From NCBI GenBank assembly GCA_009602725.1, contig WELB01000019.1, forward strand, positions 845,888 to 887,735: DNA of 41,848 nt, given 5' to 3'. Below, one piece after another: positions 1 to 10,511 of the stretch. Within the stretch, counting starts at the first letter, position 1, and every line of letters begins with the position of its first letter. This DNA is from Spirogloea muscicola. Its lineage: Eukaryota; Streptophyta; Zygnematophyceae; Spirogloeales; Spirogloeaceae. The translations under genes and the position numbers were made by a program. The notes under the pieces are model-generated. The model ran no database searches. It was not told the DNA's origin and saw only the letters and a list, made by a program, of their open reading frames with translations.

Positions 1-1780
1 GCTGCTGGCACAAGAGCTAGTCAATTGCCGTCCGGTATTCGAGCGTCAGCTAGCGACCTCTATGTGCTGACTCGTGGTTACTGAGCGGGTCAGCTTAGCA
101 GCAGGTGACGTACATTTGTCCAATGTGCTTGCCTTTGTACTTGGCCACACATGGCCTCCCCATCTCTTAATATACACGCATTTTTCTTTTCTTCCCTAGC
201 TCAGGCAGTCCACTTGTGAGCAGGCCGCGATATGGCTGCTGCATCTGGGTCTAAGCGGGGTGCCTCTTTCCCAGCTGCGAGTAACTCCGACTTGCTGCTG
301 CTCACTCGTGATTACTAAGTTTCCATCGGCGGTAGTCTCGTGTTCAGCTGTGTGCTTCTGGGCGCCTTCCGGCTCTTTGGACCTTGTCCATTTTCATTGG
401 GCTGGCCCAGCCCCTACCTTGTATGGGAATGAAAGGGCTCGCCCATAGAGAGAGCACTTTCTTTCTAAGTTGTCGGCCCGCTTGCTCGACTGGCTGGCTG
501 GCTGGCTGGCGGCTTGCTCTTACAGCCGCTCTTTCCTACTACAGCCGCTTTTACAGCCGCTTTTATATCAGCAGCCGCATTCTTGCGTTCTTACAGAATG
601 CGGCTCTTGCCTCTTGCAGCGCGCAAGAGGCGATAATTTCATTCTTTCTTCTTCATTGCAGCTTACTTGCAGCGCTCCCAAGCGGGACTTTGTCCATTCT
701 TTTTGGGCTGGCTTTGCCAGCCCAAAAAAGAAAACCCATCTAGTATTCAGGCATCGATTAGCGACCTTTATGTTTTGACCCGCGTTTACTGAGCGGGTCA
801 TTCTGCTGTAGGTTATATAGGTCTTAGATGTGGTTGCCTTTGTACTTGGCCATTTGGCCTTCTTTTGTTTCAAATACACGAATTTTTACTTCTTCTCTAT
901 GGGCGAGCACTTTCTTCCCAAGCTCTCGCTGCCTTTCGTCCTAGTCCTTCGCACTCCGGCTCCTTCAGACCTTGTCCATTCCTTTGGGCTGGCCTTCCCA
1001 GCCACCAGTCAATCTGGCCGCGCTTTCTTCTCTGCCTCCGCGTTCCGCCAGGGCGATGTTGTCCATTTGGGCTGGCCTCTCACAGCCTCCAGTCAACATG
1101 GAAGCGCTGTTCTTTCCTGTACTTTTCCGCCCTCTATTTATTCTGATCTGCACTTGATGACTAGAGGATATTGAGCGCCCACTCGTAAAGAAAGTGCTCG
1201 ATAGGGGCTGGCAAAGCCCGTTCTGGCAAAGCCAGCCCAAAAATGATGGACAATGTCCAAAGCCAAAGAAAGAGGTGCCAAAAAAGGACTGCACTACCAC
1301 TCGTAGGAGTCATACAGGGGGATTTCACGCTTTTTGTGCCTTTCGGCCCTTTCTTTCGCTATCTCTATGTCAATTCTTTCTGGGGCTGGCTTTTTGCAGC
1401 CCTTGCCCCCATTGCCACGCAGTGGAGGTGCTGAGCAGAGAAAGCTTCGACACTACTCTGACTAACCCCGCAGCGACCACCTCCTCCCGGCCGCAATCGA
1501 CAGTTTCGGCTGCTTGGGTCCTCGCTTCCATACCCTACTCGAGGACATAGCGAGTCTGGGATATGCACGACGCGAGGATATGCTTCCAGCCCAGATGGGT
1601 ATGCCGGCAGCCTATCTGTCATTTCTGCGACGTCGAGTGTCAGCTTGTCTGCAGCGAGCTCAGGCTCATGCGTTGCACCAGAAAGCTGGTCGAGCCTTAG
1701 CTGGTAATTCAAGAGCTTGTCGATTGCCGTCCGGTATTCGAGCATCAGCTAGCGACCTCTATGTGCCCTCCGTCTCTATG
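1..1780. repeat. Cluster of dispersed repeat modules (TRGY-stop 3' ends and GGGCTGGC hairpins)
   Basis: No host gene is seen here. The stretch is a mosaic of two modules that recur across the window. Module A ends in codons for S-D-L-x-x-L-T-R-G-Y followed by a stop and often the palindrome TGACCCG...CGGGTCA (copies near 1-100, 285-320, 750-810, 1140-1175). Module B contains TTGTCCATT, then a GGGCTGGC...GCCAGCCC hairpin, then CTCTATGGGCGAGCAC (near 381-470, 690-730, 966-1010, 1058-1110, and inverted near 1200-1255). The best hairpin is at 699-730, with about 14-nt arms around a TTT loop. Short open frames here are parts of these repeats, not independent genes. Confidence 0.75.
1557..1764 (+). 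pseudogene. Fragment of a repeat-encoded protein (SDLxxLTRGY family), interrupted copy
   Basis: The frame reads ...QMGMPAAYLSFLRRRVSACL... and ends at SASDLYV, where a module-B hairpin sequence replaces the expected LTRGY-stop. A second diverged copy lies on the minus strand at 4555-4773. By eye, in the first 30 aligned codons about 13 differences are silent and about 4 change the residue, which is the pattern of past selection on protein. The family is not recognised. A C-terminal fragment of a retroelement or other transposon protein is the likeliest identity. No catalytic motif is visible in the part that is present. Confidence 0.5.
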
Positions 1781-1907
1781 GGCGAGCACTTCTTCTTCTG
1801 CCTGAACAATGTATTGGCTTGAATTGGCCTCCCTTTCAATTCATGCGCCCCGCGCGCCTTCTCTCTTCTTTATGTGCTGACTCGTGGTTACTGAGCGGGT
1901 CAGCTTA

Positions 1908-2048
1908 GGGCCAATTTACACTAGACGGGTCGGTCACCCATTGGCCTCGACTTGGCCTCAAATTGGCAAGGTCTTGACTTTAAGCGTCCATACGACGCGC
2001 GAAACGTACCCTTCAGCCGTGACCGACCGGTCGAGTGTAAATTGGCCC
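1908..2048. mobile_element. Non-autonomous PIF/Harbinger element (MITE), 141 bp
   Basis: The ends are near-perfect 30-bp inverted repeats beginning GGGCCAATTTACACT and finishing GGTCGGTCAC (two mismatches by eye). The element is flanked by TTA on the left (1905-1907) and TCA on the right (2049-2051), consistent with a 3-bp TTA target duplication that has mutated once. The empty site can be read directly in sister repeats at about 88-115 and 37950-37975, where GGGTCAGCTTAGCAGCAG is uninterrupted. It has no coding capacity. The termini match the larger Harbinger element at 2494-4403 closely, so that family probably mobilised it. Confidence 0.9.
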
Positions 2049-2490
2049 TCAGCAGCAGATGACGTACATTTGTCAATGTGCTAGTGAAGTTCTTTTTCGG
2101 CACCTCTTTCTTTGGCTTGGGATATTGTCCATTCTTTTTGGGCTGGCTTTGCCAGCCACTCTTCTCTATGGGCGAGCACTTCTCCTCCTTGGCTCCTCTT
2201 GACCTTGTCCATTCTTTTTGGGCTGGCTTCTCCCAGCCACCAGTCAATTCGGCCGCGCTTTTCTCTTCTCTCGCTTGCCTTTTGTACTTGGCCACACATG
2301 GCCTCCCCATCTCTTAACACACGCATTTCCATAGGGAGTGCCACTTCTTTCTTCTATGGGCGAGCACTTTCATTTGTCTCTTCTTCTTTGTCAGGCCACC
2401 GGCTTCCGTGTGGCGGCGCTCTGGTTCCCAAATCAGCCTGTCGGTAATCGTCTGTGCTCAACGCGTGGTCACGAGCGTCACCCTGTCGCC
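2049..2490. repeat. Module A/B repeat cluster
   Basis: This continues the host repeat interrupted by the MITE. Two successive module-B hairpins are present (near 2115-2180 and 2205-2260, each TTGTCCATTCTTTTTGGGCTGGC followed by a complementary arm), then a TTTGTACTTGGCCACACATGGCC segment also found at 130-165, and another CTATGGGCGAGCAC copy near 2356. No gene is seen. Confidence 0.7.
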
Positions 2491-2805
2491 TTAGGGCCGA
2501 TTTACACCGGATCGGTCGGGCACGCACGTGCTGACCAGCGGGTCAGGGGGGGGTCACGGCCACGGAGGCCGAGGCCGCCTGCACGTGCGGAACCGCCCCC
2601 CAAGCCCCGCCAGGTCGGACTGGCTGCCCGGCGCGCTTGGGCAGCAGCTTCAAAGCCCAGCAGCAGCGCCGCCTCCCGCCGCCTGGTCGAGCGCCCCCGC
2701 AGGCGCACGCTCCCCCCTCCCGCTGCCGACCCGGCCTGCAGGCATGGCGCCCGAGCGGAGGCTGATTTGCTGCATCATTGCCACAGCCCTGGCCTGCTGG
2801 CACCA

Positions 2806-2862
2806 GGCGGAGGCGGAGGCGGAGGCGGAGGCGGAGGCGGAGGCGGAGGCGGAGGCGGAGGC
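2806..2862. repeat. Hexanucleotide tandem repeat (GGCGGA), about 9.5 units
   Basis: An uninterrupted GGCGGA array inside the Harbinger element. In the frame beginning at 2743 it encodes alternating Ala-Glu. It is a likely length-variable site. Confidence 0.9.
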
Positions 2863-2915
2863 AAATCTGCTGCTCTCGCAGCAGATCGAGATCATGGGTG
2901 TCGTGGCCACAGTGA

Positions 2916-3644
2916 AGAAGGAAGAAGGATAGAGCACCGCGCAGCCTGTGGAGCTCCACGCAGACGACCGGCTGGCTCCAGCAGCTGCTGGTCGACTTCA
3001 CCGAGCAGCAGTTCCGGAAGCGCCTGCGAGTGTCGCGCAGAGTCTTCAACAACCTGGTCCGGGTTCTCGGCGACAGGATCCAGAAGCAGGACACGAACTA
3101 CAGAGCAGCTGTGCCGATGGAAGCGAGAATAGCGGCCACGCTGCACCGCCTGGCAACTGCCAGCCCCATCAGGGCCACAGCCGATCTGCTCGGGATGGCA
3201 GAGTGCACGGCCAGCAACATCATCAGAAAGGTGCTGGAGGCCATCAGTGACATCCTGCGGCCGGCTCACGTCAAGTGGCCCATGCGCGCTGAGATGGCCG
3301 GCATGGCCGCCAACTTCCAGACGTTCGCAGGCATCCCGGACGTCATCGGCGCAGTCGACGGCACCCACATCCCAATCATGGCTCCACAAATCACTCCCAA
3401 ATACTTCTACAACCGCAAGAGCCACCACTCCGTGGTCCTGCAGGTGATCGCTGACGCCAAGCTCAAAATCTGGCACTTCGACGTCGGCTGGTGCGGCAAC
3501 GTCCACGACTGGTCAGTCTTCACGCAGAGCAGGATCGGCGTGGCGTGCGACAGAGGTTTCCTTGGACGCTACTGTCTACTTGGCGATGCAGCCTATCCGC
3601 CGCGCGGATACATGCTCAGCCCACGGCTCCCTTGGCGTATATGA
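2916..3644 (+). pseudogene. Harbinger-type DDE transposase, truncated before the third catalytic residue
   Basis: The frame is open from 2916, just after a stop at 2913; the first ATG-like context is internal, so the true N-terminus probably comes from an upstream exon or is broken. The N-terminal part (FTEQQFRKRLRVSRRVFNNL) resembles the helical region of Harbinger transposases. The catalytic fold follows: GAVDGTHIPI carries the first Asp, NRKSHHSVVLQ and GWCGNVHDWSVF are typical conserved blocks, and LLGDAAYP carries the second Asp. A stop comes about 18 residues later, so the block with the third acidic residue is missing and no convincing continuation is visible in other frames. A separate frame at 2743-2932 beginning MAPERRLICC and containing an Ala-Glu run may be a 5' exon. 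It is probably inactive. Confidence 0.88.
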
Positions 3645-4410
3645 GCGAGACAACCCAATCATGTCTCCATGCGCCCCGGCCATCATCCCCGGGGCTGCTG
3701 CGTGCGCCAGCACCACGGTCCCGCACTTGCTGCTCGCGGAGGTTTACGTTGGGGCTGATGGTGCGCAAAGGCTCCATGCCCCCGCGCGCCGGAGTGCTGT
3801 TGCCGGCTGGCGCTTTTGGCGCTGGTGGCGGTGGCAGCGACGGCGAGGTGCTGTTGCCCTTGTCGCAGGCTGCGCCCGGCACGTCAACTGCTGCCATGGC
3901 AGCCACCGGCTGCAGCTGCCCCGCCGACTGCGGCTGCCCGGGGACTGCGCGGCCTTGGCGACCAGGCTGGCGCTGATACATCGCTGGAGGCCCAGAGCTG
4001 CCGGGAGGGGGANCTGCTTAGCAGGGGTTACTGAGTGGTTAGTAGCTGCTTTGTTTTTTCTTGTGTGCTTGTCATTTCTGCTGCTTCGCCTTAGGGCTTC
4101 GCCTGGCTTCCCCCCCCCTCTTCTTGTACTCTGTTCATTCTTTTTTGGGCTGGCTGTTCCAGCCCATATTCTCAATGGGCGAGCCCTTCTCCTCGGCAGG
4201 AGGGCCCGCAGATGACCTCCCCCGTGGCAAACGGCGCCGTTGCCTCCTTAACGGGGGCAAAAAGCGTCCTGGTCAGCGTCCCATGTGGCGCCTCCGTGGC
4301 GTGCGACCACGACCGGGCGCGCCGTTACACCGGCGCCGGTCATTCCATTCAAAGCGCGACACGTACCCATCGGCGTGACCGTCGACCCGGTGTAAATCGG
4401 CCCTTATTAG

Positions 4411-4860
4411 CCACCTTAGCACAGGTGGGTTCATTTTATATAGCCCCAATTTGGAGAGGAGAGATCGTGTATTAGAAAGAAATGTAGGCCAAATGGCCAG
4501 GTACAAAGGCAAGCACATCTGAAAATCTACAGAACCTACAGCAGATTGACCCGCTCAATAACCACGGGTCAAAACATAAAGGTCACTACTCGATGCATGA
4601 ATACTAGATGCCAGGAACGGAGCCCTTCTGCCACCTACTAGAGCTCGCTCAGCTTTCGGGTGCAAGGCACTAGCCTGAGCACGCTGCAAACAGGCCGAAA
4701 CTCGACGTCGCAAGAGCGACAGATATGCAGCTGGCAAGCCCATCTCAGCCGGAAAAAAGGCCCAATTTGGCACCAGCGTTTTGCCTGGACAGTGTTGTGT
4801 TGGCTTAAGTTGGCCACCTTCTCTTTCATCTCATGCGCCATATCTCCTTCGTTAGCCCGA
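4411..4860 (-). repeat. Module A repeat with SDLYVLTRGY-stop frame, minus strand
   Basis: On the minus strand a frame from about 4773 to 4555 ends SSDLYVLTRGY-stop, and the stop lies in the loop of the palindrome TTGACCCG...CGGGTCAA. Downstream on that strand are the usual TTTGTACCTGGCCATTTGGCC segment and, at 4411-4445, an AGCCCC-type short hairpin also seen at 23411-23495. Near 4780-4850 (+) is another recurring segment (AATGT...GGCTT...GGCCA...TTTCAT..CATGCGC), also at 1796-1865 and 23520-23575. These look like the 3' end and flanks of an unknown transposable element. Confidence 0.6.
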
Positions 4861-5293
4861 CCTCGCGGCCGACCCGCCACTCATTGCTGACCCCACTGGC
4901 CATCACTGGCATTCCTCACAGCGGCCGGAGCTCCCGCCACAGGCGCGCGCAAGCCGCGCCGCGCGGCCAGGCGCCGTCGTGCCCCGCCGCTCTCGCTGCC
5001 GCCGCCGCGGCATTGCCTCGGCGGCAGCTGACCGAGGTTGAGGAGCGTGGCTGGTTGACTAATGGCATGAGCTCGAGATTCAGCACTGCAAAGCGATGCT
5101 GTTACCATGCATTGCCCTCGGATATGCCTGGGGCTTGCTCGAGACTTGAAGGCTGAGAGTGAGGCGGAAGCTCTACCACGAGAGGCTATGGGAGGATGCG
5201 CTCTGGAGGAGTGGACGTACAAAATATCTGGGAGAGCTCCTTGCAGCTGACTGCAGGAACAGATCAACTCTCACAAGTCTAAAGAGACCGGCC

Positions 5294-8200
5294 ATGGCCG
5301 CTCTGAGCTCGGTAGGACTCGCTGAACTGCTCAGGGATGGCACCTCAGTCCTTAACAGTCTCGTCCCTGCCCTAGCTTCGGCATTCTCTGTGATCCTCGT
5401 CGGATTCGCGTGCGTGAAGCTTCAGATTGTGAAGGGTGCACACAAGCAGGTGAGCTCCTGTGTTCCCTGTGTCAGCTTTGCCAATGTCATGTAGACTTGC
5501 TCATATGCACAGTACACCTCTCACATCTGATCTGCTTGCAAGCATGTAAACCTCAGCTTTTGCTTGCTCACAAGGAACTGGGCATCCCTCAGCCGACACT
5601 GATTCGCTGTGCCATTTGCAGGGCCTTTCCCTTTTCGTCACCAAGCTCGCTCTACCATGCATGCTATTCTCGGGCGTCAGTGCTCTCAACTTCAGCACTG
5701 TGGACTGGGCATTCGTGGTCGCGTCTGCAATCGGGAAAATAGGTGTTTTCGTCGTCGCAGCAGGTGAGCATGCAGTGAGGTTCATCTCCAGCTTACACTT
5801 TGACTTTGACGCACCTTCACATGCATCAATTGATGACTGAAGCTTGACCCATTGCCTTAAACCTCCTCTCTTTCAGGCATCACCCTGCTACTAGATGTTG
5901 GACAGCCTTCGGTCCTTGGAACTGCCGGTGTCCACGCAATCTTCGTCTCTCAGTCAAATGACTTTGCCTTGGGACTCCCAATCATTCAGGTTACTGCTTT
6001 GATCTACCATTCACCACCAGCTATGCACAAACTAAATGAGAAAGCTGCAGAGCCTTGCAATCTATAAGTAGAGAAGGCACTGAAAGGTACTCGTTGCTTG
6101 CTGTTTCTGATAGATGTGCTCTACGAGATGGTCTCTGCACGACTGTATATGACAGGCTGAATGCAGGTGTAGTAGGTTCGAAGGGATATATGATCTTGAT
6201 TGGCCTGTTCTGCCACCCGTGCATTTTCACAGGCTTTGTTTCAGGACACGCACCCAGAGTACATAGGATACCTGTTTTTGGTGGCGCCCATTTCAGTCAC
6301 GTTCCTAAACCCCATCGGCTTCTTGCTCATGGAGATGGGCATGGAGAAAGGTGAGGCTGCAGATGCAGAAAGGCCGCTTTTGGTGGAGGACACCATCAAG
6401 GAAGGGGAAGATGAGGGTGAGGACGAGGACGATGAGGACTATCACAGTGTGGACGAGGAAGATGATGATGAGGCGGCTGCCGAAGCTCGGCAACCCAGAA
6501 TCCCTGCAATTATGCAGGCTGGGTGGGTGGGAAGTGGCCGGAGACCCGCGCCAAGGGTGGCAACCCCTTACCCCCGGAGAAAGCCGAGCAAGATGTGGAA
6601 GGTCGTGGCCAACGTGATAAAGACACCCGTTGTCTTCATGGTGTGCACCAAAGCCCTGCTGCTATCAGCGGCAGTGCTCAATGCTGCTTGTCATGTATGT
6701 TCATTTCTGTACTCCTGGTTCTACATGCTCATGCCAATTGACCTTTAAACAGGTTCCAATTGGCCTTGTGGCGAACTTCCTCTTCAACCACCACCTACCT
6801 CCCTACTTATTTGGCACATTCCAGGTAAGCTAGCGGTGTGCAATCTAATAAGGACCTGCGTTGCTAGTTTCTTTTGACTGCACAAAGCCTAAAGCTCTCC
6901 AATCGGAACTCTGAACAGACCTTCGCCAATTCCTTCGCTGCATTGGCACTATTTATTCTGGGAATGTCAATAGGGGAGCAATCTGAAGCTGCCAACAAAG
7001 GGGAAGCCACGCTGGGACCAACAATCACAGCGCTCACCCTCATTGCAGGGAAATGCCTCTTGCTGCCGCTGGTTATTGTTGTGGTTCTCATGTACGCACG
7101 AGGTGCGTGAATCTGCGTAAGCAGAGTGGCAAGTGAGGCACTGCCTTGTTGGCTTTGCACGGTGCAAATATAGCTTCTGGAGGTGTTGCTGATATGTTGG
7201 TGCGCTTGTTCTTGAAGCAAACTGACCCTGATGCTTCAGTGTCTCCTTGGCAGCTGACATTTCTCTGGTTATGATGGGTCTTATCTATGGATCTCTACCC
7301 TGCGCTCCTGCAACCTTTTTCTATGCATCAGAATATGGTACTCATTAACCCACCTTGCAAGTCTAATGGCTGAGCAGGCCTGGTACTGCCTGTTATGCCA
7401 ACGATCTCAGCTCCTTACGGATTGAGGATTGTTGTTTGAAATTGTGGCAGGCTTGTGTACAGAGTACATGGCCATGGCAACAGTTTTGGGAACTTTCCTG
7501 TTTGCACCCTTGGTTTACTTCTTGGCACAGCTAACTTTGATGGTGATGTCGGACTATCAGCACCTTCTTGAGCAGGTCATTAAAACATGTCGCATGTCCT
7601 GCGGCCTGCACTTTCTGCAAGCCATTCTTGGTTGCAATACTGCTCATTTTGATGATGCATAAGTCATACCGTGTGAATCATATCACTGTAGCTGGCCAGT
7701 CACCGTCTTGACAAGGTGCTGCATTCCTGAGAATGACTTAGAAGTTAGTATTAGAGCCTGACTACTGCAGAATTTGCCGATTCCCTCCTCAGTTCGAAGG
7801 CATTATCACGGACATGGGTACTCTTGGGGCTATTTGTGCAATTTGGACACTCCTGGCACTCTTGCTGCAAAGAACTCGGCCTCGTCTGCAGTTTTCAGAC
7901 CATTATAAGCTGGAATCCAAGCTCCTTTGCTCAGTGGCGATTGGATGGGTGAGATCTCTAAACATGAAGGCCTGGACAAGCTTTGGCCTTACATAGTCGT
8001 GACCTGCAAGAGATGTGGGTGAAGGCCTTGGCTTTGTGAGATTGTCAGCAGCAGAGCAAGAGGCAGCCCATTCATTCTAAGTACTTTCCTAAGACGTTCT
8101 TCACGTTATGTACAAGTCTTGCTCAGGACTCCGCTTGCATATGACACATTTCCATGACTTGTGACCAGGCGGCAACGTGCATTGCAAGCCTCACATGTCG

Positions 8201-10511
8201 GCTCCAAATCACAAACAAAACTATATGGGCCATTCAGTTTATTGGAACTTTTGGTGGTCGAATGGCAGCAAGGATTTTCCTCGGTCTCATCGCATTGTGC
8301 GAAGTCTGCTGTAGCACTCTGGGGCCAGATGCTGTGCACCCAAAGTCAACCCTTGTGCTGCTCTCAGGCTGGGCCTTGACAGCGGTGGTCACCGGCATTC
8401 CTGTGCTCCTGACAAAGTCATCTCCCAGCCGCAAGACCTTGTAAGTCAGCCGGCTGCACTTGACAAGTAATTCCCAACCTGAGGTAGTTTCTAAAGCAGA
8501 CCTGGTATTGGCCTTGGAGGTTCCTGTGCCCCATGCTCTTGAGCAGGCCTGCAATCAGCTCACAAGGCTTCTCATACATGACATGCTGCAGAATGGATTG
8601 CTGGTACCCTTACGGCCGGACCCAAGACCTTGTGGCTGCTGTCGTCATGCTATCCTCAGGTAGAGAGCAACTTGTCTTGTGAATTTGACATGATCCAGGA
8701 GCCTGCATGGAACTTGAGTTCTTTGTGTCAAGTAATCAGATTTTACAAGCTGCAAGTTCAAGGCTCTCAATACTTGGCAAAACATATGTTGTTGGGTATA
8801 GGCCTGCTGACAAAGCTGCCATTTGCAGCTTCTGTGATCGTGGTGAGCATCTGCATTCTCATCAAGAAGCAAGTGGCCAACTCAAGGGCCAGGGGAGAAC
8901 CCGTACGTTGGGGCTCCATTCGGCTGAATTGGAGGCCTGACCACGACAGTCATTCCAACTCTGCTCCACATCTGACCTCTCATTCCCCCCAGCAGAGGCA
9001 AGTTCAGCTTCTATCAGCGTTTGCCATCTGTCAGCTTGCAAGCCTTGCCTTTGCCCCTTCAAGTCATCTGCTACAGAAGGCGGCGCTGTTTGTTGTATTT
9101 CTCACGACTACCAGCTTCTGAGCACCATAAGTGTTGGATAAATTGCAGTGACATAGTTCCATCTTCACGTGCTTCGGCACCCATCTCGCCTCGAGGGCGA
9201 TCAGAAGGTGACGTGTTTGAGGGCATAGGCCAGGCAGTCACAGAAGTTGACATCGCTGCAGAGAGCAACGTCAAACCCCCGACTCTTGCCCAGCGGCGAA
9301 ATGTGGGGCTTCCGACCAATCTCTTGACCAACATGGATACTGCTCGCTCTTCCCGCCCATCTGCAGCCCCTCCCAAAAGGCATGCTCATTGAGGCATCTC
9401 TGACACTCCACTTCGTCTTAGCAATCTAGCTGCTATTGTTATCCTTTGGAGGCTCTGGCAACAGCATGCTTTCTGCCCTGCTATGGCAATATGACTGTTT
9501 CCTGCGTAGCATGTAAGATGAGGTACGCTGCATTGAGTTGTTCACAGAGTTGTTACTCTGACATTCTGCATTTCCGCTTGCTTTGGCAAGCAGACATGTG
9601 GCAAGTGCATGGAGATTCCGGACAGATGAGGAGGAGCAGAACATGCTGCTAGTCTACTGCCTCATTGGCCTTGCCTCCATGCTCGTTGGCTCTTCCTATT
9701 GCCTCATGCCTCCTGACGAGGTATATGGCAATGGAGCAGCTGCGCTACACCTACACCCCTCTGACCTGAGACCTGTTTGCTGCTATCTGCTGTGGATCAA
9801 GTAGCACCAGTCTGCATGATGCACCAATACCTGCCTTTAAGGTTGTCATTATGGTTGACCTGCCTTCTACTTGACCCTCTTTTGGTGCCTTGGCAACACG
9901 ACGAATGGAAAGCTTGACCAGGTATGGAGTCATTGTGTTGTGTCAGACAAAGGAAGGCAGCGGAGAGATATCCACAAAGCACCTGCTGCTCTTGCTTGAT
10001 GTTCTACTTTCATATGGGCAAGGTGCGGTCCTGTTCTTGGCGTTTGGCCTGCACCCTGGACTCATCCAGCCCATTGTGGCTCTCAGAGACACGTGGTCCA
10101 AATATCGGGCACCAATGGTAAGTGTGTGGCAAGCATTGCAGGCAGTCTTATTTGAGATGACAATTGCCAAGAATCTATCTGGTCAAATGGTGTACGTTGA
10201 TAGTCATAAGCCATATCACAACTTTACTTGGTGTTTCCCCTAGGAGGTCCACTCCAACCAGAAATCGTGCGTATCTCATCTGTAGCTGCATTTTCTGGTA
10301 GAGGGTCCTTGGACGTTTATGTTTTTGTCCTTGTTTTATGTCCACCGTACAAATTTGAGAAACAATTGACTGCCCACTCCAGGAGAAGCACTACACAAGG
10401 TGGACGGATGTTCTTGGTGGAGAAGTCGATGACGGTGGGGCAGGCTATAGGAAGCTGTACCGGCGAGCATCATCGGCCGCAGTCAATGCCCATCGACCTG
10501 CAACGACATGA
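5294..10511 (+). CDS. PIN-like / GPR155-type multi-pass membrane protein
   Basis: This is a long polytopic membrane protein. The start is the ATG at 5294 (GGCCATGGCC context). Exons read with consistent phase: 5294-5449, 5622-5763, 5877-5989, 6233-6694, 6753-6824, 6919-7102, 7254-7337, 7451-7575, 7793-7948, 8169-8440, 8547-8659, 8757-8902, giving 675 codons; then a Gln-rich start at 8993, a segment ending 9379 at a GC donor, 9594-9720, a segment ending 10117, and 10383-10511. The first part has auxin-efflux-carrier (PF03547) features, including NSFAALALFILGMSIG. An acidic Glu/Asp-rich loop lies at about 6350-6490. The second membrane block, including YGQGAVLFLAFGL near the end, fits GPR155. 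In animals GPR155 (LYCHOS) is a lysosomal cholesterol sensor with a C-terminal DEP domain; no DEP domain is visible here. Junctions at 9030-9180 and 9721-9960 are unresolved. A plain PIN-like carrier is the alternative. Confidence 0.82.

Larger units (their letters stand above)
2494..4403 (+). mobile_element. PIF/Harbinger DNA transposon, 1,910 bp, with degraded transposase
   Basis: Terminal inverted repeats start GGGCCGATTTACACC at both ends and continue imperfectly to about 30 bp. Exact TTA duplications flank the element (2491-2493 and 4404-4406). Both the TTA target and the transposase type are diagnostic of PIF/Harbinger. Inside are a hexanucleotide repeat (2806-2862), a transposase reading frame that stops early (to 3644), and near 4015-4200 a copy of the local A/B repeat modules, which suggests that the 3' half of the transposase was lost to a nested insertion or rearrangement. 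A single ambiguous base lies at 4013. No Myb/SANT accessory protein typical of the superfamily was identified. Confidence 0.92.

Noticed and set aside
699-730. Hairpin followed by an A/T run, resembling a bacterial intrinsic terminator
   Set aside because: The window is eukaryotic nuclear DNA with introns; the hairpin recurs about fifteen times within repeats and not at gene ends.
2543-3506. Minus-strand frames across the Harbinger element
   Set aside because: They are antisense to the clearly recognised transposase and contain only repeat-driven sequence.
4535-4575. TRGY ends as the active-site Tyr of a tyrosine recombinase (DIRS/Crypton)
   Set aside because: The Tyr is the last residue and no Arg-His-Arg triad is visible upstream in the available part, so the class cannot be claimed.
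9850-9925. A FYLTLFWCLGNTTNGKLDQ exon for the GPR155-like gene
   Set aside because: The segment looks like a membrane helix, but a TGA lies just upstream in its frame with no acceptor after it, so the exon was left unresolved.
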